64,000 nt of DNA, from positions 2,170,001-2,234,000 of the forward strand of contig NZ_AP027141.1 in NCBI RefSeq assembly GCF_027943945.1, given 5' to 3'. Shown piece after piece: positions 50,519 to 58,607 of the stretch; the stretch's first letter is position 1, and each line of letters opens with the position of its first letter. The DNA is from Microbacterium terricola. Lineage in GTDB: Bacteria; Actinomycetota; Actinomycetes; Actinomycetales; Microbacteriaceae. A model generated the notes under the pieces. That model searched no databases. It was not told the origin of the DNA and worked only from the letters and a program-made list of their open reading frames with translations. Both the position numbers and the translations under genes were made by a program.

Positions 50519-52026
50519 CCGTCGTCCCCTCCGCAGGTGAGAGCGCCGCACGCTACCGGATCGAGCCGACCGTGCGGCAGGCGCTGCGCAGCCCCCGCCT
50601 GCTCACCCGTGAGGTCCTGGCGGGTCTGGTCGTCGCGATCGCCCTCATCCCCGAGGCCATCGCGTTCTCGGTCGTGGCCGGCGTCGACCCGCGCGTCGGG
50701 CTGTTCTCGTCGTTCGTCCTCGCTGTCGTCATCGCGTTCACGGGCGGTCGGCCGGCGATGATCACCGCGGCCGCGGGCGCCGTCGCCCTGGTGATCGCGC
50801 CGCTCGCCCGCGAGTACGGCCCGGACTACCTGATCGTGACCGTCGTGTGCGCGGCCGTCATCCAGATCGTCCTTGCGGTGCTGGGTGTGGCCAAGCTCAT
50901 GCGCTTCATCCCGCGCAGCGTGATGGTCGGCTTCGTCAACGCGCTGGCGATCCTCATCTTCCTGTCGCAGGTGCCCCAGCTGATCGATGTCCCGTGGGCG
51001 GTCTATGCACTCGTGGTCGCCGGCCTCGCGATCCTGTACCTCTGGCCGCGGCTCACCCGCGCCGTGCCTGCGCCGCTCGTGGCGGTCGTCCTGCTCACCG
51101 CCGTCGTCGCCCTGGCCGGCATCTCGGTGCCGAACGTGGGCGACCAGGGCGAGCTGCCGCAGAGCCTGCCCGAGCTGCTCATCCCGCACGTGCCGCTGAC
51201 CTGGGAGACGGTGCAGATCATCGCGCCCTACGCGCTCGCGGTGGCGCTCGTCGGCCTGCTCGAATCGTTGATGACCGCGAAGCTCGTCGACGACATCACC
51301 GACACCCACTCCCGGAAGACCCGTGAGGCCTGGGGACTCGGCGTCGCGAACCTCGCGTCGGCGTTCTTCGGCGGCACCGGCGGCTGCGCGATGATCGGGC
51401 AGACCATGATCGGCGTGAAGACGTCGGGCGCCCGCACGCGCATCTCCACCTTCATGGCCGGGGTGTTCGTGCTCATCCTCGTCGTCGCACTGGGCGATGT
51501 GGTCGCGATCATCCCGATGGCGGCGCTCGTGGCCGTGATGATCGCCGTGTCGGTCGCCACGTTCGACTGGCACAGCATCCGCCCGTCGACCCTCCGCCGC
51601 ATGCCGGTCAGCGAGATCCTGGTCATGCTCGTGACCGTCGTCTGCACCGTCTGGACGCACAACCTCGCGGTCGGCGTGATCGCGGGGGTGCTCGCGGCCA
51701 TGGTCCTCTTCACGCGCAGGGTCGCGCACTTCACGTCCGTCACCCGCACGCTCGACGGCGGCACCGCCCGTTACGCCGTGGTCGGCCCGCTGTTCTTCGC
51801 CTCGAGCAACGACCTGACCACCCAGTTCGAGTACGCCGCCGACCCGCCGAGAGTCGTCATCGACATGTCGCAGTCGCACGTGTGGGACGCCTCCTCGGTC
51901 GCGACCCTCGACGCCATCGTCACGAAGTACGCGCAGCGCGGCACCGAAGTGGAGTTCACCGGCATGAACGACGCGACCAAGGTGTTCCACCGGCGCCTCA
52001 CCGGCGAGCTGAACGACGGCGTCTGA
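50515..52026 (+). CDS. SulP-family anion transporter with STAS domain
   Basis: 503 residues. About twelve membrane segments (25-375), including EVLAGLVVAIALIPEAIAFSVVAGVDPRVGLF (family signature), SVMVGFVNALAILIF and GLLESLMTAKLVDDITDTHSRKTREAWGLGVANLASAFFGGTGGCAMIGQT, then a C-terminal STAS domain (about 405-500, VVIDMSQSHVWDASSVATLDAIVTKY). Transports sulfate, bicarbonate or similar anions; the substrate is not given by sequence. GTG start overlaps the small-protein stop. Confidence 0.92.
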   Translation: MTVVPSAGESAARYRIEPTVRQALRSPRLLTREVLAGLVVAIALIPEAIAFSVVAGVDPRVGLFSSFVLAVVIAFTGGRPAMITAAAGAVALVIAPLAREYGPDYLIVTVVCAAVIQIVLAVLGVAKLMRFIPRSVMVGFVNALAILIFLSQVPQLIDVPWAVYALVVAGLAILYLWPRLTRAVPAPLVAVVLLTAVVALAGISVPNVGDQGELPQSLPELLIPHVPLTWETVQIIAPYALAVALVGLLESLMTAKLVDDITDTHSRKTREAWGLGVANLASAFFGGTGGCAMIGQTMIGVKTSGARTRISTFMAGVFVLILVVALGDVVAIIPMAALVAVMIAVSVATFDWHSIRPSTLRRMPVSEILVMLVTVVCTVWTHNLAVGVIAGVLAAMVLFTRRVAHFTSVTRTLDGGTARYAVVGPLFFASSNDLTTQFEYAADPPRVVIDMSQSHVWDASSVATLDAIVTKYAQRGTEVEFTGMNDATKVFHRRLTGELNDGV

Positions 52027-52060
52027 GCCCGGCTTCTGGCGTGCTCTGCCCTGGGGCCGC

Positions 52061-52136
52061 GAGATCACGTGATGTCGGCGAGCTCACCCGATAGGGCGCG
52101 CGACAACGTGTGCGCTCAGCGAGATCACGTGATCTC
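52061..52136. repeat. Two CACGTG-centred palindromes, 60 bp apart
   Basis: GAGATCACGTGATGTC (52061-52076) and GAGATCACGTGATCTC (52121-52136), the second within an 18-bp perfect palindrome (52120-52137). They lie in the 257-bp space between the SulP gene and the secreted nuclease gene; nothing else was recognised there. Could be operators or members of a dispersed repeat. Confidence 0.6.
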
Positions 52137-52283
52137 GGAGTCACCACGCAGGTGGCCCAGGGCGCGTGATCAGGTTGCCCGCGTAGGCTCGGGGGTTGCT
52201 GGCCGCCTGCCCCCGGAGGCGGCGAGCACTCCTCCTTCGCCTGTTCGGCGGGAGTTTCGGCGCGCACAGAACGAGAGGCGAGC

Positions 52284-53312
52284 ATGACGCGACAGCGACG
52301 TGCCTCCGCGATCCGGCGACTCCCGAAATCCGCCTGGTTCGCGGTCGTCGCGCTCGCCGTGCTCGTCAGCAGCGCCGGCGGGATCGTGCTCGGCACCTCC
52401 CCGGATGCGGATGCTGCACCCACCGCCCGCCCGTCCGCCACGGCGTCGCGCAGCGCCGAGGCCACGCCCGAGGCCACGCCCGAGGCGTCGACCTCCCCGA
52501 CGCGGTCCCCTGCCGCAACGGCCACCCCGAGCGCGCCCGCCGTCGCACCCGAGCCCGGGACGGCGGCGGCCCTGCTGGAGACGCTGCCGGTCAAGGGCCG
52601 GGCGCCGAAGACGGGGTACGAGCGCGAGGCGCAGTACGGCACGGCATGGATCGACGTCGACCGCAATGGATGCGACACCCGCAACGACATCCTGGCTCGC
52701 GACCTCACTGAGATCGACCGACCGGCGGGCTGTCGGGTGCTCAGCGGAACGCTCGACGACCCGTACACCGGGTCGACGATCGACTTCGTGCGGGGCAACA
52801 CGACCTCGACCGCCGTGCAGATCGACCATGTCGTCGCACTCGTCGACTCCTGGCAGAAGGGCGCCCAGCGCCTGAGCCAGGCCGAGCGCGTCGCCCTCGC
52901 GAACGACCCGCTCAACCTGTTCGCGGTCGATGGTCACACCAACGCGCAGAAGGGCGGCTCCGACGCCGCCTCGTGGCTGCCGCCGCAGAAAGCCTTCCGC
53001 TGCGAGTACGTCGCCCATCAGGTGTCCGTGAAGGCGGCGTACCACTTGTGGGTCACCCAGGCCGAGCACGATGCCATCGCGGGGGTGCTCGCGGTCTGCC
53101 CCGGACAGGTGGCGTACACGTCGACACTCGCGGCCGCAGCATCCGCCTCCCCGGATGCAGATGCCGGCGACCCCGACGACCCCGATGCGGAGACCGTGAC
53201 CTACGCCAACTGCGACGCCGTGCGCACAGCCGGCGCGGCGCCGATCCGCACCGGAGATCCCGGCTACTCGCGCAAGCTCGACCGTGACGGCGACGGAGTG
53301 GGCTGCGAGTGA
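52284..53312 (+). CDS. Secreted HNH-family (DUF1524) nuclease with excalibur domain
   Basis: 342 residues. Signal/anchor segment (16-37), a Pro/Ala/Thr-rich linker (40-95), DUF1524 HNH-like nuclease (about 105-270: DRNGCDTRNDIL, QIDHVVALVDSWQKGAQ, NDPLNLFAVDGHTNAQKGGSDAASWLPP) and a C-terminal excalibur calcium-binding motif (about 308-342, RTGDPGYSRKLDRDGDGVGCE). Acts outside the cell, probably a DNase. AGAGGCGAGC precedes the ATG at 52284. Confidence 0.85.
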   Translation: MTRQRRASAIRRLPKSAWFAVVALAVLVSSAGGIVLGTSPDADAAPTARPSATASRSAEATPEATPEASTSPTRSPAATATPSAPAVAPEPGTAAALLETLPVKGRAPKTGYEREAQYGTAWIDVDRNGCDTRNDILARDLTEIDRPAGCRVLSGTLDDPYTGSTIDFVRGNTTSTAVQIDHVVALVDSWQKGAQRLSQAERVALANDPLNLFAVDGHTNAQKGGSDAASWLPPQKAFRCEYVAHQVSVKAAYHLWVTQAEHDAIAGVLAVCPGQVAYTSTLAAAASASPDADAGDPDDPDAETVTYANCDAVRTAGAAPIRTGDPGYSRKLDRDGDGVGCE

Positions 53313-53335
53313 CCGAGCCGCCGTTCCCTGCGGTT

Positions 53336-53413
53336 CAGAACAGGTGATCCGGCCGGCACAGGACCTCGGCAGCATCCAACGTCCTGTGTGCGCCAGAACA
53401 GGTGTTTCGGCCG
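53336..53413. repeat. Direct repeat pair and hairpins between two convergent genes
   Basis: CAGAACAGGTGATCCGGCCG (53336-53355) and CAGAACAGGTGTTTCGGCCG (53394-53413) agree at 17 of 20 positions. Between them CACAGGAC/GTCCTGTG (53357-53364, 53381-53388) can form a hairpin; beyond, GGCTCGG/CCGAGCC (53432-53438, 53442-53448) makes another. Possible terminator region; no U tract. Confidence 0.55.
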
Positions 53414-53503
53414 CGTGTCAGGTGCCCCTCGGGCTCGGCGCCCGAGCCTGACGTGCCGCGGATGACAGACCCCTGCTGACCGTGCCCGGCGGAGCCGTGA
53501 CGC

Positions 53504-54919
53504 TCAGCGGCCGTAGGCCTCAAGCCAGCGCAGCCACACCTCGCTGATCGTGGGGTACGAGGGCACCGCGTGCCACAGCCGGTCGATCGGCACCTCGCCG
53601 ACGATCGCGATGGTGGCCGCGTGCAGCAGCTCGGCGACATCCGGTCCGACGAAGGTCGCCCCCACCAGCACCCGCCGGTCGTCGTCGACGATCGCCCGCG
53701 CGGTGCCGCGGTAGTGATCGGCGTGGGTGCTCGACCCCGCGATCGCGGAGAGATCCTGATCGAGGACCCGGATGCTGAGGCCCGCCGCCCGTGCGGACGT
53801 CTCGGTGTGTCCGACCGCCGCCACCTCCGGATCGCTGAACACGACCTGCGGGACAGCCGAGTGATCGGCGGTCGCGACGTGCGCACCCCACGGCGCGTCA
53901 TCCACCGCGGCGCCGGTCGCCCGCGCGGCGATGACGTCGCCGGCCGCCCTGGCCTGGTACTTGCCCTGGTGGGTGAGGAGCGCGCGGTGGTTGACGTCGC
54001 CCACCGCGTACAGCCAGTTCACCCCGCGCACGCGCATCGTGTCGTCGACCTCGAGCCAGTCGCCGTCGGCGAGACCGACGGCGTCGAGCCCCAGCTCGCC
54101 GGTGCGCGGCACGCGCCCGGTCGCCACGAGCACCTCGGCCGCTCGCACCTCCGCGCCGTCCGAGAGCGTGAGCACGACCTCACCACCCGCACGCGCCACG
54201 CGCTCCACCCCGACTCCCGTGCGCACATCGGCCCCCGCCTCGGCGAGCGCGGCGGCGACAGCCTCACCGGCGAACGGGTCGACCGACCCGAGCAGACCGG
54301 AGCGGGCGATGAGCGTCACCGCACACCCGAACGAGGCGTAGAGCGTCGCCATCTCGGCGCCGACGACGCCGCCGCCGAGGATCGCCAGCGATGCGGGCAC
54401 CTCGCGCACGCCGGTGGCATCACGGCTGGTCCAGGGGGCGGCATCCTTCAATCCGGGGATGTCGGGCAGCAGGGCGGCCGACCCGGTGCAGACGGCCACG
54501 GCGTGCCGCGCGACGAGCTCCGTCCTCCCGCCGTCGGCGTCCTCCACGGTCACCTCGCGCTCGCCGGTGATCCGTCCGTGCCCGCGCACGAGATCGATCC
54601 CCGCGCTCTGCAGCCACTGGACCTGGGACAAGTCGTTCCAGTCGTGCACCATTCCGTCACGACGGCGCAGCGCAGCGGCCACATCGACCGATCCGGTGAC
54701 CGCCTGGCAGGCGCCGTCGACATCGCGCGCCGCGCGCAGCGCAGCACCGGCGCGGAGCAGCGCCTTGGACGGCATGCAGGCCCAGTACGAGCACTCCCCG
54801 CCGACCAGCTCGCTCTCGACGATCACGACGGAGAGCCCGCCCTGGACCGCGCGATCGGCGACGTTCTCGCCCACGGGGCCTGCGCCGATGACGATGAGGT
54901 CGTATTCGCGTGTGCTCAT
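53504..54919 (-). CDS. Pyridine nucleotide-disulfide oxidoreductase
   Basis: 471 residues. GxGxxG at 12-17 (FAD), redox Cys43 and Cys48 in GGECSYWACMPSK, second dinucleotide motif AILGGGVVGAEMA (about 206-218), LYAVGDVNHRALLTHQGKYQAR and a dimerisation domain. The active-site His-Pro-Thr-x-x-Glu of glutathione reductase is Tyr-Pro-Thr-x-x-Glu here (PSYPTISE). Dithiol reductase of unknown substrate. ATG 54919 follows TACCGT by six bases. Confidence 0.88.
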   Translation of the reverse strand: MSTREYDLIVIGAGPVGENVADRAVQGGLSVVIVESELVGGECSYWACMPSKALLRAGAALRAARDVDGACQAVTGSVDVAAALRRRDGMVHDWNDLSQVQWLQSAGIDLVRGHGRITGEREVTVEDADGGRTELVARHAVAVCTGSAALLPDIPGLKDAAPWTSRDATGVREVPASLAILGGGVVGAEMATLYASFGCAVTLIARSGLLGSVDPFAGEAVAAALAEAGADVRTGVGVERVARAGGEVVLTLSDGAEVRAAEVLVATGRVPRTGELGLDAVGLADGDWLEVDDTMRVRGVNWLYAVGDVNHRALLTHQGKYQARAAGDVIAARATGAAVDDAPWGAHVATADHSAVPQVVFSDPEVAAVGHTETSARAAGLSIRVLDQDLSAIAGSSTHADHYRGTARAIVDDDRRVLVGATFVGPDVAELLHAATIAIVGEVPIDRLWHAVPSYPTISEVWLRWLEAYGR

Positions 54920-54931
54920 GCGCCCACGGTA
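54919..54931 (-). promoter_or_regulatory. Leaderless promoter of the disulfide oxidoreductase gene
   Basis: TACCGT (54926-54931), six bases, ATG 54919. Confidence 0.55.
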
Positions 54932-54955
54932 CTGGGCGGCGTACGACGTCCGATC

Positions 54956-55018
54956 AGGCTTGACAATCCGTTCCGCACGCCGTGCCGAAAAGCACATATG
55001 ACGCTATGGGTCAAGCCT
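54956..55018. promoter_or_regulatory. Inverted repeat in front of the OpuC operon
   Basis: AGGCTTGAC (54956-54964) and GTCAAGCCT (55010-55018), a 9-bp inverted repeat 45 bp apart. The left arm contains TTGACA (54960-54965), a possible -35, but no good -10 follows at the usual distance. Confidence 0.35.
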
Positions 55019-55081
55019 CGGCGTTCTCGCCCGTCATGTCATAGACCTGTGGTTGTCTGGGAAACCCGCCGAAAGGACAGC

Positions 55082-55906
55082 ATGGCGATCGAGTTCCGCT
55101 CCGTCACGAAGCGCTTCGCCGATGGCACCCTCGCCGTCGACGACTTCAGCCTCGTGATCCCCGCGCGCAAGACGACGGTGCTCGTCGGATCGTCGGGGTG
55201 CGGCAAGACCACGCTGCTCCGCATGATCAACCGGCTCGTCGAGCCCTCCGACGGCGAGATCCTCATCGACGACGAGCCCATCGCCGACCGCGACCCGGTG
55301 CTGCTGCGCCGCGGCATCGGCTACGTGCTGCAGAACGCCGGTCTGCTGCCGCACTTCACGGTGATCGACAACATCGCGACGGTTCCCGTCCTCACCGGCA
55401 CCGCACGCGCGGCGGCCCACCAGCGCGCCCTGGAGCTGATGGATGTCGTCGGCCTCGACCGTGCGCTCGCCGACCGCTACCCCAGCCAGCTCTCCGGTGG
55501 TCAGCAGCAGCGCGTGGGCGTGGCTCGCGGCCTCGCCGTCGACCCCAACATCCTGCTCATGGACGAGCCGTTCGGCGCGGTCGACCCGATCGTCCGCAAG
55601 GAGCTGCAGACCGAGACGCTGCGCCTGCAGCGCGACCTCGACAAGACGATCGTGTTCGTCACGCACGACATCGACGAGGCGTTCCTGCTCGGCGACCAGG
55701 TCGTCATCCTCGAGAAGGGCGCCAAGATCGCCCAGCTCGGCACCCCCGACGAGATCCTCGAGAACCCCGCAAGCGACTTCGTCGCCAGCTTCATCGGCGC
55801 CGACCGCGGCGCGCGTGCCCTGCACCGCAAGCAGACTCCCCGCGGTGTGGTGCTCGTCGACGGCACCGGGCGCACCCAGGGCGTGCTCGTCGAGGACCCC
55901 ACATGA
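55082..55906 (+). CDS. opuCA: Osmoprotectant ABC transporter, ATP-binding subunit
   Basis: 274 residues. Walker A GSSGCGKTT (36-44), LSGGQQQRV signature (about 139-147), Walker B ILLMDEPFGAVDP and switch His in VFVTHDIDEAF. The IGYVLQNAGLLPHFTV and GAVDPIVRKELQ segments are typical of OpuCA/ProV-like importers of glycine betaine, choline or carnitine; no CBS domains are present. AAAGGAC precedes the ATG at 55082. First gene of a four-gene operon. Confidence 0.92.
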   Translation: MAIEFRSVTKRFADGTLAVDDFSLVIPARKTTVLVGSSGCGKTTLLRMINRLVEPSDGEILIDDEPIADRDPVLLRRGIGYVLQNAGLLPHFTVIDNIATVPVLTGTARAAAHQRALELMDVVGLDRALADRYPSQLSGGQQQRVGVARGLAVDPNILLMDEPFGAVDPIVRKELQTETLRLQRDLDKTIVFVTHDIDEAFLLGDQVVILEKGAKIAQLGTPDEILENPASDFVASFIGADRGARALHRKQTPRGVVLVDGTGRTQGVLVEDPT

Positions 55907-56571
55907 CCTGGGTGCTCGACAACCTCGACCTCATCGGCCAGCTCACGCTCGATCATCTGCGGCAGAGCCTGATCGCGATCGTCCTCGGCTTCGTCCTCGC
56001 CGTGCCGGTCGGCTGGGCCGCTTTCCGCTTCACGAACTTGCGCGGCCCGGTGCTGACGACGGTGGGTCTGCTCTACACGATCCCCTCGATCGGGCTGTTC
56101 GGCCTCCTCGCGGCGGTGTTCGGCATCCCGTTCCTCTCCGAGCTGAACCTCGTCGTCGCCCTCACGATCTACGCCCTCGCGATCATGACCCGATCGGTGA
56201 CCGACGGCCTCGCCTCGGTCGACGGCACCACGCGCAGCGCCGCGGTCGCCGTCGGCTTCGGGCCATGGCGACGGTTCTGGGTGGTCGACATCCCCCTCGC
56301 GGGGCCCGTCCTGCTCGCCGGGCTGCGGGTGACGGCGGTGTCGACGATCTCGCTGGCCACCGTGGGCATCCTGATCGGGGTCGAGAACCTCGGCTACCTC
56401 TTCACGAACGGCTCGCAGCGCCGCATCATCGAGGAGGTGCTCGCCGGCGTCGTCGCCGTCGTCCTGATCGCCCTCGTCATCGACCTCATGCTCGTGCTGG
56501 TCGGGCGCGCGCTCATGCCCTGGTCGCGGCGCGTCCGCGCTCCCCGCGCACCGCGGGCGGTGACCGCATGA
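55903..56571 (+). CDS. opuCB: Osmoprotectant ABC transporter permease
   Basis: 222 residues with about six membrane helices and the OpuC-type pattern LRQSLIAIVLGFVLAVPVGW, LLYTIPSIGLFGLLAAVFGI, TRSVTDGLASVDGTTRSAAVAVGFGPWRRFWVVDIPLAGPVLLAGLR and TVGILIGVENLGYLF. The EAA-like loop is in the TRSVTDGL-to-PLAG segment. ATG overlaps the opuCA stop (ATGA). Confidence 0.92.
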   Translation: MTWVLDNLDLIGQLTLDHLRQSLIAIVLGFVLAVPVGWAAFRFTNLRGPVLTTVGLLYTIPSIGLFGLLAAVFGIPFLSELNLVVALTIYALAIMTRSVTDGLASVDGTTRSAAVAVGFGPWRRFWVVDIPLAGPVLLAGLRVTAVSTISLATVGILIGVENLGYLFTNGSQRRIIEEVLAGVVAVVLIALVIDLMLVLVGRALMPWSRRVRAPRAPRAVTA

Positions 56572-57296
56572 ACCTCTTCGCCGAGGCGTTCGCGTGGATC
56601 TTCTCGCCCGACCGCCTGACCGGATCCCTCACCCTCCCCACCGCGATCCTGCAGCATCTCGCCTTCACGTTCGGCTCCGTGCTCATCGCGGCGGTCATCG
56701 CGATCCCGCTGGGCTGGCTGATCGGCCACACGGGCAAGGGCAGGGAGTTCGCGGTGTTCCTCTCCGGCGCCGCGCGCGCGCTGCCCTCCCTCGGACTCAT
56801 CGTGCTCCTGGTCCTGCTGCTCGGGGTCGTGCACAAGACGGAGGCGGCCGTGGTCGCGTTCGTGCTCCTCGCGATCCCCTCGATCCTCGCGGGCGCCTAC
56901 ACCGGGTTCGAGGCGATCGACCGGAGCGTGATCGACGCCGGCCGCGCGATGGGCATGACCGAGTGGCAGATCCTCTGGAAGATCGAGGTGCCGCTGGGCC
57001 TGCCGCTGCTGATCGGCGGGCTGCGCTCGGCCACCCTGCAGGTGGTCGCCACCGTGACGATCGCGGCCTATGTCGGACTCGGCGGACTCGGCTTCTTCAT
57101 CCTGCAGGGCATTCCGCTGCGGCGCTTCGATCAGATCCTCGGCGCCAGCATCCTCGTCGTCGCGCTCGCGCTCGTCCTGGACGGCCTGTTCGCCCTGATG
57201 CAGCGCCTCGTCGTGCCCCGCGGCGTCGCCGCCCCGACCTCACTCACTCGCACCACCATCCCCAGGTCGCGCCCGCTCGCGGACGCGACCGCCTGA
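56568..57296 (+). CDS. opuCD: Osmoprotectant ABC transporter permease
   Basis: 242 residues, second permease: LQHLAFTFGSVLIAAVIAIPLGWLIGHTGKG, ARALPSLGLIVLLVLLLGV, SILAGAYTGFEAIDRSVIDAGRAMGMTEWQILWKIEVPLGLPLLIGGLR and TIAAYVGLGGLGFFI. Pairs with OpuCB in the membrane. ATG overlaps the opuCB stop (ATGA). Confidence 0.92.
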   Translation: MNLFAEAFAWIFSPDRLTGSLTLPTAILQHLAFTFGSVLIAAVIAIPLGWLIGHTGKGREFAVFLSGAARALPSLGLIVLLVLLLGVVHKTEAAVVAFVLLAIPSILAGAYTGFEAIDRSVIDAGRAMGMTEWQILWKIEVPLGLPLLIGGLRSATLQVVATVTIAAYVGLGGLGFFILQGIPLRRFDQILGASILVVALALVLDGLFALMQRLVVPRGVAAPTSLTRTTIPRSRPLADATA

Positions 57297-57330
57297 ACCG
57301 CACAGCCCGAAACACACAGGAGGCAACACC

Positions 57331-58245
57331 ATGTCCACAGCACGCACGCGCCTCGTCCTGGCGCTCGGGGCGACCGCCGTCGCCGCGCTCACCCTCGCCG
57401 GCTGCGCCTCGAGCGACCCGCTCGAAGGCGACACCGACAACTCGGCAGAGCCCAGCGAGTCCTCGACCATCGTCATCGGCTCGCAGGCGTACTACTCCAA
57501 CGAGATCATCGCGGAGATCTACGCGCAGGCGCTCGAGGGCGCCGGCTTCGAGGTCGAGCGGAAGTTCAACATCGGCCAGCGCGACGCCTACATCCCGTCG
57601 CTGGAGGACGGCTCGATCGATCTGTTCCCGGAGTACACCGGCAACCTGCTGCAGTTCTTCGACCCGGAGACGACGGCCACGACGTCTGAAGAGGTCTACG
57701 CCGCACTGCCGGACGCCCTTCCGGACGGCCTGACCGTACTCGACCAGTCCCCCGCCACCGACCAGGACTCGTACAACGTCACCGCGGCCTTCGCGGAGGA
57801 GAACAACCTGGTCTCGATCGGTGACCTCGCCGGCATCGACGGCCTGGTCCTCGGCGGCGCCCCCGAGCTGGAGGACCGCGAGTACGGACCTCGTGGCCTC
57901 AAGGAGGTCTACGGCGTGACCGTCGGCTTCGACGCCACCGCCGACACCACCGTGGATGAGCTCGTCGCCGGCAGCATCCAGGTCGCCAACGTCTACAGCG
58001 CCGACCCGCGCATCGAGACGGAGGACCTCGTCACGCTGGAAGACCCCGAGGGCCTGTTCCTGGCCTCGAACGTCGTGCCGATCGTGAGCGAGGACGTGGC
58101 CGACGAGGTCGCTGACGTCATCAACGCGGTCAGCGCCGCGCTCACGCCCGAGGGCCTCGTCGCGCTGAACGTGCAGTCGACCGTCGACAAGCGCTCCTCG
58201 GACGACATCGCCGCGGAGTGGCTGGCGGCCAACGACCTCGGCTGA
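57331..58245 (+). CDS. opuCC: Osmoprotectant ABC transporter substrate-binding lipoprotein
   Basis: 304 residues. Lipoprotein signal with lipobox LAGC (Cys24), then the OpuAC-type binding fold: IVIGSQAYYSNEIIAEIYAQALEGAGFEVERKFNIGQRDAYIPSLEDGSIDLFPEYTGNLLQFF. Captures the osmoprotectant outside the membrane. AGGAGG stands about 9 bases before the ATG at 57331. Last gene of the opuC operon, followed by a strong hairpin terminator. Confidence 0.92.
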   Translation: MSTARTRLVLALGATAVAALTLAGCASSDPLEGDTDNSAEPSESSTIVIGSQAYYSNEIIAEIYAQALEGAGFEVERKFNIGQRDAYIPSLEDGSIDLFPEYTGNLLQFFDPETTATTSEEVYAALPDALPDGLTVLDQSPATDQDSYNVTAAFAEENNLVSIGDLAGIDGLVLGGAPELEDREYGPRGLKEVYGVTVGFDATADTTVDELVAGSIQVANVYSADPRIETEDLVTLEDPEGLFLASNVVPIVSEDVADEVADVINAVSAALTPEGLVALNVQSTVDKRSSDDIAAEWLAANDLG

Positions 58246-58258
58246 GCCGGGCAGACCA

Positions 58259-58295
58259 GGAACGGCCGGGGCGGAGTATCCGCCCCGGCCGTTCC
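58259..58295 (+). terminator. Terminator of the opuC operon
   Basis: 17-bp perfect stem (58259-58275 with 58279-58295) and a 3-nt loop, 14 bases after the opuCC stop. No U tract. Confidence 0.7.
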
Positions 58296-58364
58296 CGTCA
58301 AGGGGGTGGGGCGCGGGCCGGATCTCACGAAGGCTGGAAGTCCCTCACCCGCAAGGAGCACATC

Positions 58365-58559
58365 ATGAGCGCATCGCTTCCCGAGTCGCCCGTCCCCGGA
58401 TCGCCCGGCGAGGTGCCGCCTGGTCCCGCCGGGGTCCCCGTCCCCGACGAGCCGCTCGCGCCGAGCCCGGCCGAACCGACCTTCCCGAGCCCCGATGAGC
58501 CACTGGCTCCGAACCCGGTCGAGCCGACGCTCCCGCCGGGAGGAGTCGCGTTCTCCTGA
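58365..58559 (+). CDS. Pro-rich micro-protein with PDEPLAP repeats
   Basis: 64 residues, 23 of them Pro or nearly so; two copies of PDEPLAPxPxEPTxP (about 27-41 and 43-57) and a short PGSPGEVPPGPAG stretch. Unrecognised family. It is probably real: AAGGAG lies 7 bases upstream of the ATG at 58365, it has its own space between two terminators, and the repeat is coded in frame with low synonymous similarity (SPAEPT, NPVEPT). No signal peptide or membrane segment; likely disordered. Role unknown. Confidence 0.6.
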   Translation: MSASLPESPVPGSPGEVPPGPAGVPVPDEPLAPSPAEPTFPSPDEPLAPNPVEPTLPPGGVAFS

Positions 58560-58566
58560 TCGGACG

Positions 58567-58601
58567 GAAGAGGGATGCGGCGACCCGCCGCATCCCTCTT
58601 C
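58567..58601. terminator. Bidirectional terminator
   Basis: 16-bp perfect stem (58567-58582 with 58586-58601), 3-nt loop, between the convergent micro-protein (stop 58559) and NYN gene (stop 58608). Confidence 0.75.
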
Positions 58602-58607
58602 TCGTGC

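Noticed and set aside
52284..53312. HNH gene as part of a restriction or anti-phage system
   Set aside because: It has a signal/anchor segment and an excalibur domain, so it acts outside the cell; no methylase or other defence gene is near.
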